Notes: generated by a model not told the origin, from the letters alone. A stretch of 44,293 nt of DNA from Equibacterium sp963662035 (GCA_963662035.1 CAVLDO010000016.1:1-44293), one strand, 5' to 3'. Shown: positions 15,662 through 24,477, counted from the stretch's first letter. Program-made: numbers and translations.

Positions 15662-16762
15662 CTACACTCTCTTTAGCATCTCCTCCCACTCCCTGACTAT
15701 CGAGCGGTCGGCAAAGTAGTCGATGCGCATAGCCTTGCGCACGCGCGCAAGGGTTTCGCCCGTGGTTTCGACCGCCTTGGCGGTGCCGGTGCGGATGATG
15801 TCGTACACAGAGTCGATGTCCTTCTCCCATTTGCCTCTCTCGGTGCGGATGGGACTCAGAGTCTCCTCCAGCACGTTGTAGAGGAATTTCTTGCAGGTGC
15901 CGTCGCCCAGACCGCCGCGGCGGTAGTGCTCCTTCATCTCCTTCAGACAGGAGTAGTCGGGCAGGAACTCGGCAAAGTGGGCGTCGGTGCAGAAGGCGTC
16001 GAGGTAGGTGAACACCACATTGCCCTCGGTGTGGCCTGGGTCGCTTATCTGCAGGTGCTGCGGGTCGGTGTACATCTTGCCGTTGATCTGCTTCTTGACC
16101 ACGCCGGAGGGGTCGCTCAGATAGATGCAGTTGCCCAGACTCTTGCTCATCTTTGCCTTGCCGTCAACTCCCGGCAGGCGGCGCTGAGTCTCGTTTTCCG
16201 GAATCATAGCCTTGGGCATTACGAGAGTCTCGCCGTAGATGCGGTTGAACTTCTCCACTATCTCGCGGGTCTGCTCCAGCATAGGCAGCTGGTCTTCGCC
16301 CACGGGCACCACGGTGGCGTTGAAGGCGGTGATGTCGGCCGCCTGGGACACCGGGTAGGTGAAGAAGCCGGCGGGCAGTCCCTCCTCCTCGAATCCGCGC
16401 ATCTTGATCTCCGCCTTGACGGTGGGGTTGCGCGAGAGGCGCGCCGTGGTCACCAGGTTAAGGTAGTAGAAGGTGAGGGCGTGCAGCGCAGGCAGCGCCG
16501 ACTGCACGCAGATGGTGGACTTGGCGGGGTCGATGCCCACCGAGAGGTAGTCCAGCACCACATTTATGATGTTCTCGCGGATTTTGCCGGGGTTGTCGGC
16601 ATTGTCGGTGAGCGCCTGGTCGTCGGCGATGAGTATGTTGATGGCCTCGTAAAGGCCCGAGTTCTGCAGCTCGACCCTTCTTTTGAGCGAACCTACATAA
16701 TGTCCCAGATGCAGCCGCCCTGTGGGGCGGTCTCCGGTGAGGATGATGTTTTTCTCTTTCAT
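15662..16762 (-). CDS. trpS: Tryptophan-tRNA ligase
   Basis: This class I aminoacyl-tRNA synthetase attaches tryptophan to tRNA-Trp. The 366-residue protein has the HIGH-type motif HLGHYVGSL within TGDRPTGRLHLGHY and the KMSKS loop as KAKMSKSLGN. It also has the GEDQLPMLEQTREI region typical of TrpRS. The size is slightly above the usual 330-350. A TAAATTTG box ends five bases before the ATG, pointing to a nearly leaderless transcript. The 3' end faces the flavodiiron gene across 36 bases. Confidence 0.96.
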   Translation of the reverse strand: MKEKNIILTGDRPTGRLHLGHYVGSLKRRVELQNSGLYEAINILIADDQALTDNADNPGKIRENIINVVLDYLSVGIDPAKSTICVQSALPALHALTFYYLNLVTTARLSRNPTVKAEIKMRGFEEEGLPAGFFTYPVSQAADITAFNATVVPVGEDQLPMLEQTREIVEKFNRIYGETLVMPKAMIPENETQRRLPGVDGKAKMSKSLGNCIYLSDPSGVVKKQINGKMYTDPQHLQISDPGHTEGNVVFTYLDAFCTDAHFAEFLPDYSCLKEMKEHYRRGGLGDGTCKKFLYNVLEETLSPIRTERGKWEKDIDSVYDIIRTGTAKAVETTGETLARVRKAMRIDYFADRSIVREWEEMLKRV

Positions 16763-16767
16763 AGCGG

Positions 16768-16775
16768 CAAATTTA
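16768..16775 (-). promoter_or_regulatory. -7 box of trpS, very close to the start codon
   Basis: TAAATTTG on the minus strand fits TAnnTTTG and ends five bases before the ATG at 16762. CTTG lies about 19 bases upstream as a weak -33. Transcription would begin at or beside the start codon. Confidence 0.6.
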
Positions 16776-16871
16776 AGAAAAGAGTGCGAGGCAACAAGAG
16801 AACGCAGTTTTTGGGAATGAAAAAAACAATCGCTAACTTACGTTTTTTAAAACGCACAAACAGCGAGCAAT

Positions 16872-18371
16872 ATGGAAACAAACTACACGATGCATGCCAA
16901 CCCGCTGGTGGCACGCTTTGAGAAACCCTCCTCCGGGTTCACCAAAGAAGATATAATCACCTACATCCGCGAGAACGGCATCAGGATGATAAACTTTATG
17001 TACCCGGCGGGAGACGGACGGCTAAAGACCCTCAATTTCGTAATAAACAGTTTCGAATACCTCAACACTATACTCTCCTGCGGCGAGCGGGTGGACGGCT
17101 CCAGCCTCTTCTCTTTCATAGGGGCGGGCAGCAGCGACCTTTATGTGATCCCCCGCTTCTGCACGGCGTTCGTGGACCCTTTTGCCAAGCTGCCGACCTT
17201 AAGCTTTCTCTGCGACTACTACGACAAGGACGGGCAGCCTCTCTCGAGCGCCCCTCAAGAGAGCCTGCGGCGCGCCTGCCGCGCCTTCAGCGAGGTCACC
17301 GGCCTTGACTTTGAGGCGATGGGAGAGCTGGAATATTATGTGATCGCCCCCGCGGAGGAGAACTTCGCGGCCAGCGACCAGCGCGGCTACCACGAATCGG
17401 GGCCGTTTGCCAAATTCAACGAATTCCGCACGCATTGTATGCAGTACATAGCACAGTGCGGCGGCCAGATCAAGTACGGCCACTGCGAGGTGGGCAATTT
17501 TGTGCTCGACGGCCTCAACTATGAGCAGAACGAGATAGAATTCCTGCCCGCGGCTGCGCTGCAGGCGGCCGACTCTCTGATGCTGGCCAAATGGGTCATC
17601 CGCAATCTGGCGCGCGAATATGGATACAATGTAACATTCGCCCCCAAAATCATTGCCGGCAAGGCGGGCTCGGGCCTGCACATACATATGCGATTGATGA
17701 AGGATGGCAAAAGCCGGATGCTTTCGGGCGGCGCGCTCTCCGATGAGGCCCGGCGGGCCATCGCAGGGATGATGGATCTCGCCCCCGCCATCACCGCCTT
17801 CGGCAACCGCAATCCGACGTCATACCTGCGGCTGGTGCCCCATCAGGAGGCCCCCACAAATGTCTGCTGGGGGGATCGCAACCGCTCTGTGCTGGTGCGC
17901 GTGCCGCTTGGCTGGGCCGCCGGCGACGATATGTGCGCAAGGAGCAACCCGCTTGAGGAAGCATCCGGCTTTGACACCGCGCAGAAGCAGACGGTGGAGA
18001 TGCGCTCTCCCGATGCCTCGGCCGACATCTATCAGCTGATGGCCGCCCTGGCGGTGGCCTGCCGCCACGGCTTTGAGATGCCCGACGCACTGGAAGTTGC
18101 CCGGCGCACCTACGTGAACGTCAACATCCATAAAGATGAGAATGCTCAAAGGCTCAAAAGCCTCAAGTGTCTGCCCGACAGCTGCGAGGCCTCTGCCGAG
18201 TGTCTTGCATCGCAGCGCGCGGTCTTCGAAGAGCACGACGTATTCTCCAAAGGGGCCATAGACGATGTCATTGCCACCCTCTCCGCCTTCAAGGACGCCG
18301 ACCTGCGCGCCTCCCTTGCCGGCGATCCAGCCCGCACCCTCGCCCTGGTGGAGAAGTACTTCCACTGTTAG
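16872..18371 (+). CDS. glnA: Glutamine synthetase family protein (type I fold)
   Basis: The 499-residue protein should make glutamine from glutamate, ammonia and ATP, or ligate a related amine. Type I motifs appear in order: ELEYYVIAP for the first metal-site Glu, NEIEFLP, GSGLHIHMRL for the ATP/metal site, NRNPTSYLRLVP, NRSVLVRVPL and VEMRSPDASADIYQ. Several are looser than in standard GlnA (HxHM rather than the HVHQS form, RSPD rather than RxPD context), so a gamma-glutamyl-amide ligase of the same fold is possible. A TAACTTAC box near 16834, with TTTG 20 bases upstream, is a weak promoter candidate. No PII or amt gene is adjacent. Confidence 0.82.
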   Translation: METNYTMHANPLVARFEKPSSGFTKEDIITYIRENGIRMINFMYPAGDGRLKTLNFVINSFEYLNTILSCGERVDGSSLFSFIGAGSSDLYVIPRFCTAFVDPFAKLPTLSFLCDYYDKDGQPLSSAPQESLRRACRAFSEVTGLDFEAMGELEYYVIAPAEENFAASDQRGYHESGPFAKFNEFRTHCMQYIAQCGGQIKYGHCEVGNFVLDGLNYEQNEIEFLPAAALQAADSLMLAKWVIRNLAREYGYNVTFAPKIIAGKAGSGLHIHMRLMKDGKSRMLSGGALSDEARRAIAGMMDLAPAITAFGNRNPTSYLRLVPHQEAPTNVCWGDRNRSVLVRVPLGWAAGDDMCARSNPLEEASGFDTAQKQTVEMRSPDASADIYQLMAALAVACRHGFEMPDALEVARRTYVNVNIHKDENAQRLKSLKCLPDSCEASAECLASQRAVFEEHDVFSKGAIDDVIATLSAFKDADLRASLAGDPARTLALVEKYFHC

Positions 18372-18428
18372 GGCCCGGGGCACTGCCGGAGGATAAACGC
18401 CTCGGCGAATAAAAACAGCGTATGTATA

Positions 18429-18469
18429 AAATGGGCGTGGCGGTTATTTTCTACCCGCTGCGCCCATTT
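18429..18469. repeat. Intergenic large hairpin, family member
   Basis: AAATGGGCG and CGCCCATTT form the outer arms; inside are GGCGGTTATTTTCTACCCGC. The layout, loop and sequence parallel the hairpin at 44153-44203, and the next bases (CAGGTGTGGCATTGATGCCG) resemble its flank. It lies between glnA and rhaM, with nothing else evident in 18372-18545. It could also act as a terminator for both convergent genes. Confidence 0.7.
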
Positions 18470-18545
18470 CAGGTGTGGCATTGATGCCGCGCAAAGCCCC
18501 GCTATAAAGCGTTTCCCGGGACATTCTCCGCCACTGGCAAAAGGC

Positions 18546-18860
18546 CTATTCGAGATAGAACAGCTCGGGCAGGGGGATGCTCACGGGCGAGTTGTCGGGA
18601 TTGGTCTCCATAATGTCGGCCATATAGGCCCACCACTTCTGCACAATCTCCAGCGAACCAAGATCCTGCGACCCCGCCTCGCCAAGGGTCTTCTGCACCG
18701 CAAAAAGAATATTGGTGTCGCGGTCCCAGAAAATTGAATAATCAAAAACGCCGCTCTCCTTGAGCAAACTCTTCATCTCGGGCCAGAGTGCGGCGTGCCG
18801 CCGCTCATACTCTTCTTCGCAGCCCGGCTTAAGAAACATCTTGAAAGCTTCTCTTTTCAT
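18546..18860 (-). CDS. rhaM: L-rhamnose mutarotase
   Basis: RhaM interconverts alpha and beta anomers of L-rhamnose in the cytosol, feeding rhamnose isomerase. The ATG at 18860 gives 104 residues, the family's usual size; a longer frame to 19001 is rejected because it runs through the divergent promoter. The hallmark YERRHAALWPEM holds the catalytic His, and YSIFWDRDTNILFA and WWAYMADIMETNPD follow, all typical of RhaM. It is divergent from two GH27 glycosidases. No rhamnose isomerase, kinase or aldolase gene is in the window. Confidence 0.93.
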   Translation of the reverse strand: MKREAFKMFLKPGCEEEYERRHAALWPEMKSLLKESGVFDYSIFWDRDTNILFAVQKTLGEAGSQDLGSLEIVQKWWAYMADIMETNPDNSPVSIPLPELFYLE

Positions 18861-18924
18861 AATCGGTAGGTAAGTCCGCCGCCGAAACGCTCGGCCGCGT
18901 TCTATAAAATTAGCGATTAAATTG

Positions 18925-18932
18925 TATTTTTG
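18925..18932 (+). promoter_or_regulatory. -7 box for the GH27 pair
   Basis: TATTTTTG fits TAnnTTTG, 37 bases before the ATG at 18970. The 109-base gap between rhaM and the GH27 gene holds no other clear signal. Confidence 0.6.
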
Positions 18933-18969
18933 CCACACATTGCTGAATATCCAACCAAAAATATCGAAT

Positions 18970-20610
18970 ATGAAAAGAAAACTCTCCTCCGCGGCCCTCA
19001 CTCTGACCGCAGCCCTGACGGTATGCTGTCAGAACGCGCCGCAGACCGATGCCGCCCGCGACTTTGATCCGCCTATAATGGGCTGGAGCTCCTGGAACAC
19101 CTTCCGCACCGAAATCAGCGAAGAACTCATCTGCGCCCAGGCCGACGCCCTCATATCCACCGGCTTGGCCGAGGCCGGCTACAAATATGTCAACATAGAC
19201 GACGGCTTTACCAACGGCCGCGGCGAAGACGGCCGCCTGATAATCGACACCATAAAATTCCCCAACGGAATGAAGGCGGTGGCCGACTATATCCACTCCG
19301 TCGGCCTCAAGGCCGGTATGTATTCCGACGCCGGCGACAACACCTGCGCCTCCCAGAATGTCAAACCCTATGGTCTGAACGTGGGCCTCTACGGCCACGA
19401 GGCGCAGGACTGCAAGATGATGTTCGATGAATGGGGCTACGACTTTTTCAAGGTGGACAACTGCGGCGGCCGCCATCTGGATCTGGACGAGAAGGAGCAG
19501 TTTACCAAAATCGCCGAGGCCTTGAAGGCGTGCGACAACAAGCACATCAACTTCAACGTGTGCCGCTGGGTCTTCCCCGGCACGTGGGTTATGGACATCG
19601 CCGACTCCTGGCGCACCACCCACGACATCTCCGAGAGCTGGGAGAGCGTGAAAACCATAATCCTTGAAAACCTCTACCTTACCGCATACGTGGGCGGCGG
19701 CCACTACAACGACCTCGATATGCTCGAAATCGGCCGCAGCCTCTCCCCCGAAATCGAGCGCACGCATATGGCTGTGTGGTGCATACAGTCCTCCCCGCTG
19801 GTGGTGGGCTGCGACCTGCGCGAGATGCCCGGCCACTCGGTGGAGTTTCTCAAGAACACCGACCTGATAGCGATGGATCAGGATCGTCTGGGCATTGCAG
19901 CACCCGTGGTGCAGAAAGAGGGCGAGACATACGTGATGGCCAAGGATATGGAGCAGTTCAACGGCCCCAGGCGCGCCGTTGTGGTCTCAAACCTGGGAGA
20001 AACCGAGCAGACCATCACCGTGGACCCGGCTTCTATCGGCTTCAAGGGGCGCGTGAAGGTGTATGACTGCTTTGCCCACTGCGACCGCCCCGAGCTCTCC
20101 GGTGACTTTACTATGACCATCGCCCCCCACAACAGCGAGGCCTTCTTTGTTACGGGCAAGCGCATAGAAAAGAGCGTTTATCAGGGCGAGGAGGCTTATC
20201 TGAACGCCTACACCGAGATAAACGAGCAGGACTTCCCCGCATACCGCCGTCCATACGAAATCCCCTCGCCCCGCTACCGCGAGAGCGCCTCGGCCGACCT
20301 GGGGCTCTACGCCACCGAAATCGGCGGCTGGGAAGAGAATTACCTGGAGTGGCGCAATGTCTACAGCGAGAAGGGCGGAGAGTATGTCCTTTCTCTGCGC
20401 TACGCCTGCGCCGAGCCCCGCAATATGGCGGTGAGCGTGAACGGAGAGCAGGTCAGCGCGCTTGAAGCCCTCGCATCGGGCGGCGAGCTGGAGTGGCAGC
20501 AGACCAACGTGAAGGTGAAATTAAACAAGGGCTGGAACACTGTCCGCCTCAGCAATCCCGCAGAGAAGATGCCCTCCATCGACTGTATGACCGTCAAAAA
20601 AATCAGATAA
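18970..20610 (+). CDS. GH27 alpha-galactosidase-like lipoprotein, first copy
   Basis: The ATG at 18970 gives 546 residues with a lipoprotein signal (LSSAALTLTAALTVCC). The GH27 barrel is clear: MGWSSWNTF, YVNIDDGF, FFKVDNCGG with the likely nucleophile D163, and SWRTTHDISESW with the likely acid/base D219. An all-beta domain follows from about residue 300, then a C-terminal sandwich region resembling CBM35/CBM6-type sugar-binding domains (EYVLSLRYACAEPRNMAVSVNG). It should remove terminal alpha-galactose or a related sugar, anchored to a membrane. The next gene, a paralogue, starts immediately after its stop. Confidence 0.88.
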   Translation: MKRKLSSAALTLTAALTVCCQNAPQTDAARDFDPPIMGWSSWNTFRTEISEELICAQADALISTGLAEAGYKYVNIDDGFTNGRGEDGRLIIDTIKFPNGMKAVADYIHSVGLKAGMYSDAGDNTCASQNVKPYGLNVGLYGHEAQDCKMMFDEWGYDFFKVDNCGGRHLDLDEKEQFTKIAEALKACDNKHINFNVCRWVFPGTWVMDIADSWRTTHDISESWESVKTIILENLYLTAYVGGGHYNDLDMLEIGRSLSPEIERTHMAVWCIQSSPLVVGCDLREMPGHSVEFLKNTDLIAMDQDRLGIAAPVVQKEGETYVMAKDMEQFNGPRRAVVVSNLGETEQTITVDPASIGFKGRVKVYDCFAHCDRPELSGDFTMTIAPHNSEAFFVTGKRIEKSVYQGEEAYLNAYTEINEQDFPAYRRPYEIPSPRYRESASADLGLYATEIGGWEENYLEWRNVYSEKGGEYVLSLRYACAEPRNMAVSVNGEQVSALEALASGGELEWQQTNVKVKLNKGWNTVRLSNPAEKMPSIDCMTVKKIR

Positions 20611-22239
20611 ATGAAAAGGAGCGCAATTCTGCTGGCCGCCGGCGCCCTGCTGCTGGCCTGCTCGTGCGAGCGGGACTACAGCATAGAATATTCCGTGGAG
20701 CGCCGCCCCACGATGGGTATGAGTTTCTGGAACGCTTTCCAGCTCAACATCAATGAAGATCTGGTAAAGGATCAGGCCAGGGCGGTTGCCGAGCTGGGCT
20801 ATGCCGATGCCGGCTACAAGTTCATAAACATAGACGACGGCTTTCAGGTGCCCCGCGATTCCGCCGGCAATTTCCAGTACAACAAGGAGCTGTTCCCCGG
20901 CGGAATGAGGGCTGTTGCCGATTATATCCACTCTCTCGGGCTGAAGGCGGGCATCTACACCGATGCCGGCGACAACACCTGCGGCAGCGAGAACAAGTAT
21001 CCCTATGGTCTGGGCACCGGTCTTGTGGGTCACGAGCAGGCCGACTGCCGCCTCTTCTTTGACGAGTGGGACTATGACTTCATCAAGATTGACTTCTGCG
21101 GCGGTCAGAACGCCAAGCTGGACGAGAGAAAGCAGTACACCAAGATTGCCGAGGCCATCGCCGCCTGCGACAAGAAGGACATAGTGCTGAACATCTGCCG
21201 CTGGCGCTACCCCGGCACCTGGGCGGAGGAGTTCGCCGCATCGTGGCGCACCACCTACGACATCCGTCCCTGGTTCTCCCGCGTGGCGTATATAATATAT
21301 GAGAATCTCTATCTGCAGGCCTACACCTTCGGCGGCCACTACAACGACTGCGATATGCTGGAGATAGGCTCCAAATGGCCCGGCAGCGATGAGTGTCTCT
21401 CCCGAGACGAATCCCTGACCCATATGGCCTACTGGTGCATCACCTCCTCCCCGCTGATTATGGGGTGCGATATGCGCAAGGTGAGCGACGAGGCGCGCGA
21501 GATAATGCTCAACGCCGACCTGATAGCCATGAACCAGGACTGTCTGGGTATCGGCGCCCCCGTGGTGCAGAGAGAAGGTGAGGTGTATGTGGTGGCGAAG
21601 GATATGGAGCGCATCTTCGGCCCCAAGCGGGCGGTGGTGGTGATGAACCTTTCCGAGGAGGAGCGCAGCATCGACGTTTCGCTTGAAGCGCTGGGCTTTG
21701 CCGGCCCCGTGAGCGTTTACGACTGCTACACCCACGCCGAGCGTGTCGATCTTTCGCAGCAGACCACATTCCCCCTGACTCTGGCCCCCCACGCAAGCGC
21801 GGCCCTGTTTGTGAGCGGCAAGCGCATAGAAAAGAGCGTATATCAGGGCGAGGAGGCTTATCTCAAGAAGTTCTCCACAGTGGAGGGGTATGAGTCTCCC
21901 TATTACAGGGGGAGCGCATCGGCCGATCTCGGCGTCTATGCGGGCGGTCTTGGCGGGGCCGACAACACCCTTGAGTGGAAGAATGTCTTCAGCTGCCGCG
22001 GCGGCGAGTATGTGGCCTCCATCCGTTATGCCTGCGAGAGCGAGAGTGCATTTGCGCTTAAGGTGAACGGGGCGGTGGCGCAGAACTTTTCTGCCCTTGT
22101 CAGCGGCGCGGCCGACAGCATCTGGCAGAGCGTGAATGCAAAAGTCACCCTCAAGCCTGGCCTGAACAGCATAATTCTGGAGAATTGCGACGGCCCGATG
22201 CCCAATATCGACTCTATGACCTTGCATAAGGTTGAGTAG
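20611..22239 (+). CDS. GH27 alpha-galactosidase-like lipoprotein, second copy
   Basis: This 542-residue paralogue begins directly after the stop of the first copy, so the pair is one operon. It has a lipoprotein signal (MKRSAILLAAGALLLACSC). The barrel motifs are MGMSFWNAF (the first copy has MGWSSWN), FINIDDGF, FIKIDFCGG with nucleophile D161, and SWRTTYDIRPWF with acid/base D217. An insertion of about ten residues near KWPGSDECLSRDES is absent from the first copy. A C-terminal carbohydrate-binding-like domain is retained. Substitutions beside the nucleophile (Asp-Phe for Asp-Asn) and in the first loop suggest a different substrate or linkage. Confidence 0.87.
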   Translation: MKRSAILLAAGALLLACSCERDYSIEYSVERRPTMGMSFWNAFQLNINEDLVKDQARAVAELGYADAGYKFINIDDGFQVPRDSAGNFQYNKELFPGGMRAVADYIHSLGLKAGIYTDAGDNTCGSENKYPYGLGTGLVGHEQADCRLFFDEWDYDFIKIDFCGGQNAKLDERKQYTKIAEAIAACDKKDIVLNICRWRYPGTWAEEFAASWRTTYDIRPWFSRVAYIIYENLYLQAYTFGGHYNDCDMLEIGSKWPGSDECLSRDESLTHMAYWCITSSPLIMGCDMRKVSDEAREIMLNADLIAMNQDCLGIGAPVVQREGEVYVVAKDMERIFGPKRAVVVMNLSEEERSIDVSLEALGFAGPVSVYDCYTHAERVDLSQQTTFPLTLAPHASAALFVSGKRIEKSVYQGEEAYLKKFSTVEGYESPYYRGSASADLGVYAGGLGGADNTLEWKNVFSCRGGEYVASIRYACESESAFALKVNGAVAQNFSALVSGAADSIWQSVNAKVTLKPGLNSIILENCDGPMPNIDSMTLHKVE

Positions 22240-22255
22240 TAGGACGTTGGATGTA

Positions 22256-22307
22256 AAATGCCTGCCTCTGGCCGCATCGGATTCGGCCGGAGGCGGGCAT
22301 TTTTATT
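22256..22307 (+). terminator. Rho-independent terminator of the GH27 operon
   Basis: AAATGCCTGCCTCTGGCCG and CGGCCGGAGGCGGGCATTTTT pair across a short loop, followed by T-rich sequence. It sits 16 bases after the second GH27 stop. Confidence 0.9.
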
Positions 22308-22370
22308 CAAAAAAGATGAAATTTTATGCAAAAAAATGCCGTAAAAATTTGGAGGAATCAAAATTCGCCG

Positions 22371-22378
22371 TATATTTG
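22371..22378 (+). promoter_or_regulatory. -7 box for tRNA-Val
   Basis: TATATTTG fits TAnnTTTG, with TTTG at 22348-22351 nineteen bases upstream. It ends 16 bases before the tRNA. Confidence 0.75.
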
Positions 22379-22394
22379 CACCGCTTAACCGCAA

Positions 22395-22469
22395 GGGAGC
22401 TTAGCTCAGTTGGTTCAGAGCGTCTGCCTTACAAGCAGAGGGTCGGGGGTTCGAATCCCTCAGCTCCCA
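22395..22469 (+). tRNA. tRNA-Val (anticodon TAC)
   Basis: GGGAGCT at 22395 pairs with AGCTCCC ending at 22468, and A22469 is the discriminator. TAGCTCAGTTGGTT forms the D arm. The anticodon loop CTTACAA carries TAC at 22430-22432, and GGTTCGAATCC is the T arm. The 3' CCA is not encoded (the sequence continues CAAG), so it must be added enzymatically. Confidence 0.97.
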
Positions 22470-22470
22470 C

Positions 22471-22510
22471 AAGAAAGAGAAGTTCAGTGATGGGCTTCTC
22501 TTCTTTTTTT
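22471..22510 (+). terminator. Terminator after tRNA-Val
   Basis: AAGAAAGAGAAG and CTTCTCTTCTTTTTTT form an imperfect stem closed by a run of T, directly after the tRNA. Confidence 0.7.
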
Positions 22511-22584
22511 GCCATTTTGTCAGCCGTGCCGCGCTGGTATTCTTTTTGCCCTTCGGGGCGTCGGACTATAAAAAACAATACTAT

Positions 22585-24477
22585 ATGGCAACAGGTAAAA
22601 TAGGCGTTACCACCGAGAACATATTCCCGGTGATCAAAAAATTCCTTTACAGCGACAACGACATATTTATCCGCGAGATTGTGGCCAATGCCGTTGACGC
22701 TACCCAAAAACTCAAAGCCCTTTCTGCCGCCGGCTCCTATGCGGGCGAACTGGGCGACCTTACAATCGATGTCGCCACGGGCGAAGTCTCTGTCCCCGGC
22801 GAAAATGAGGGTGAAGAGAAGAAAGTCAAGACAATCAGCATCACCGACCGCGGCATAGGTATGACGCAGGAGGAGGTTGACAAATACATCAACCAGATAG
22901 CATTCTCGTCGGCCGGCGAATTTCTGGAGAAATACAAGGATCAGAGCATAATCGGCCACTTCGGCCTGGGCTTCTACTCTGCCTTTATGGTCTCCTCTAA
23001 AGTTGAAATCGACACCCTCTCATTCAAGGAGGGGGCTACGGCGGTGAAGTGGAGCTGCCACAGCGACCCCGAATACACGATGGAGCCCAGTGACCGCAAA
23101 GAGCGCGGCACAACCATCACCCTCTACCTTACAGAGGAGGACGAGGGCTTTGCAGACCGCTACAAGCTGGAGCAGCTGCTCAAGAAGTACTGCCGCTTTA
23201 TGCCGGTGCCGGTGCGCTTCGGAAAGGAGCAGGAGTGGAAGGACGGCAAGTATGTTGACGGAAAGAAGGACAACCTCATCACCGACTGCGAGCCCATCTG
23301 GACCCGCAAGCCCTCCGAGCTCAAAGACGAGGACTACGACAAGTTCTACCGCGAGCTCTATCCGATGCAGGACGACCCGCTGTTCCATATCCATCTTAAT
23401 GTGGACTACCCCTTCAACCTGACGGGCATCCTCTACTTTCCCAAGATAAAGGACCGTATGGATCTTTCTCGCAACAAGGTGCAGCTCTACTGCAACCAGA
23501 TGTTCGTGACCGACTCGGTGGAGAATATCCTGCCCGAGTTTATGACAGTGCTGCACGGAGTGATAGACTCTCCCGACATTCCGCTCAACGTGTCCAGGAG
23601 CTACCTGCAGAGCGATGGCAACGTAAAGAAAATAAGCGGCTACATAACCCGCAAGGTGGCCGACAAGCTTGACGAAATCGCCCGCGAAAACACTTCTGAC
23701 TTCGAGTCCAAGTGGGACGACCTCAAGATATTCATAGAATATGGTATGATCACCGACACCAAGTTCTGCGAGAAGGCGCTGGACTTTGCCCTGATGAAGA
23801 ATACCGATGGCAAATACTTCAAATACAAGGACTACCGCGCCGCAATTGAGGGCAGCCAGACCGACAAGGATGGGAAGGTCGTGTATCTGTACACCAACGA
23901 CCCCGTGGCGCACTACACCCAGATTGAGGCGGCCAAGTCAAAGGGATACGATGTCCTGGTGATGAACTGCCCCCTCGACGCCCACTTTGTGGGGCTTTTG
24001 GAGCAGAAGATTCCCGACAGCCGCTTTGTGCGTGTCGATTCCGATGTCATAGAAAAGCTCATAGAGAAGGAGGAGGTCAAGAATGTGGAGATTTCGCAAG
24101 ACGAGAAGAAGCGTCTTGACGAGGAGTTCGCCAAAATCCTTCCCGGCGAAGGCAAGTTTGAGGTGGCCCTGCAGAATCTGGGCGAGGAGGCCGATGCCAT
24201 CACCATTACCCAAGGCGAATTCATGCGCCGATATCAGGATATGGCCAAGGTGAGCGGAGGTATGGCAATCTACGGCGATATGCCCGCCTGCTACAATGTC
24301 AGCGTGAATGTCGACAATGCTCTCATCAAAGAAATCCGCGAGAGCGAGGGCGGTCTCAGTGCAGAGAATCAGCTGCTGCGGCAGCTTACCGACCTGGCGC
24401 TGCTCTCCGCCGGGCTGCTCAAGGGCAAGGCTCTCTGCGAATTTGTGCACCGCAGCGCCGAGCTGCTTAAAAAATAA
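22585..24477 (+). CDS. htpG: Molecular chaperone HtpG (Hsp90)
   Basis: The ATG at 22585 gives 630 residues starting MATGKIGVTTENIFPVIKKF; a longer frame to 22546 has no support. The GHKL ATPase domain has REIVANAVDATQKL (Asn and Asp of the nucleotide pocket), TDRGIGMT and GHFGLGFYSAFMV. The middle domain has MDLSRNKVQLYCNQMFVTD and DSPDIPLNVSRSYLQ. The C-terminal dimerisation region ends ALCEFVHRSAELL. HtpG refolds client proteins in the cytosol using ATP. The length matches E. coli HtpG. The 115 bases between it and the tRNA contain the tRNA terminator and a weak T-rich promoter near 22540-22550. Confidence 0.97.
   Translation: MATGKIGVTTENIFPVIKKFLYSDNDIFIREIVANAVDATQKLKALSAAGSYAGELGDLTIDVATGEVSVPGENEGEEKKVKTISITDRGIGMTQEEVDKYINQIAFSSAGEFLEKYKDQSIIGHFGLGFYSAFMVSSKVEIDTLSFKEGATAVKWSCHSDPEYTMEPSDRKERGTTITLYLTEEDEGFADRYKLEQLLKKYCRFMPVPVRFGKEQEWKDGKYVDGKKDNLITDCEPIWTRKPSELKDEDYDKFYRELYPMQDDPLFHIHLNVDYPFNLTGILYFPKIKDRMDLSRNKVQLYCNQMFVTDSVENILPEFMTVLHGVIDSPDIPLNVSRSYLQSDGNVKKISGYITRKVADKLDEIARENTSDFESKWDDLKIFIEYGMITDTKFCEKALDFALMKNTDGKYFKYKDYRAAIEGSQTDKDGKVVYLYTNDPVAHYTQIEAAKSKGYDVLVMNCPLDAHFVGLLEQKIPDSRFVRVDSDVIEKLIEKEEVKNVEISQDEKKRLDEEFAKILPGEGKFEVALQNLGEEADAITITQGEFMRRYQDMAKVSGGMAIYGDMPACYNVSVNVDNALIKEIRESEGGLSAENQLLRQLTDLALLSAGLLKGKALCEFVHRSAELLKK

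Noticed and set aside
20521..22227. Long open frame on the minus strand opposite the second GH27 gene (about 568 codons)
   Set aside because: It mirrors the codon pattern of a well-supported GH27 gene in GC-rich DNA, has no recognisable motif and no start signal, so it is a shadow frame.
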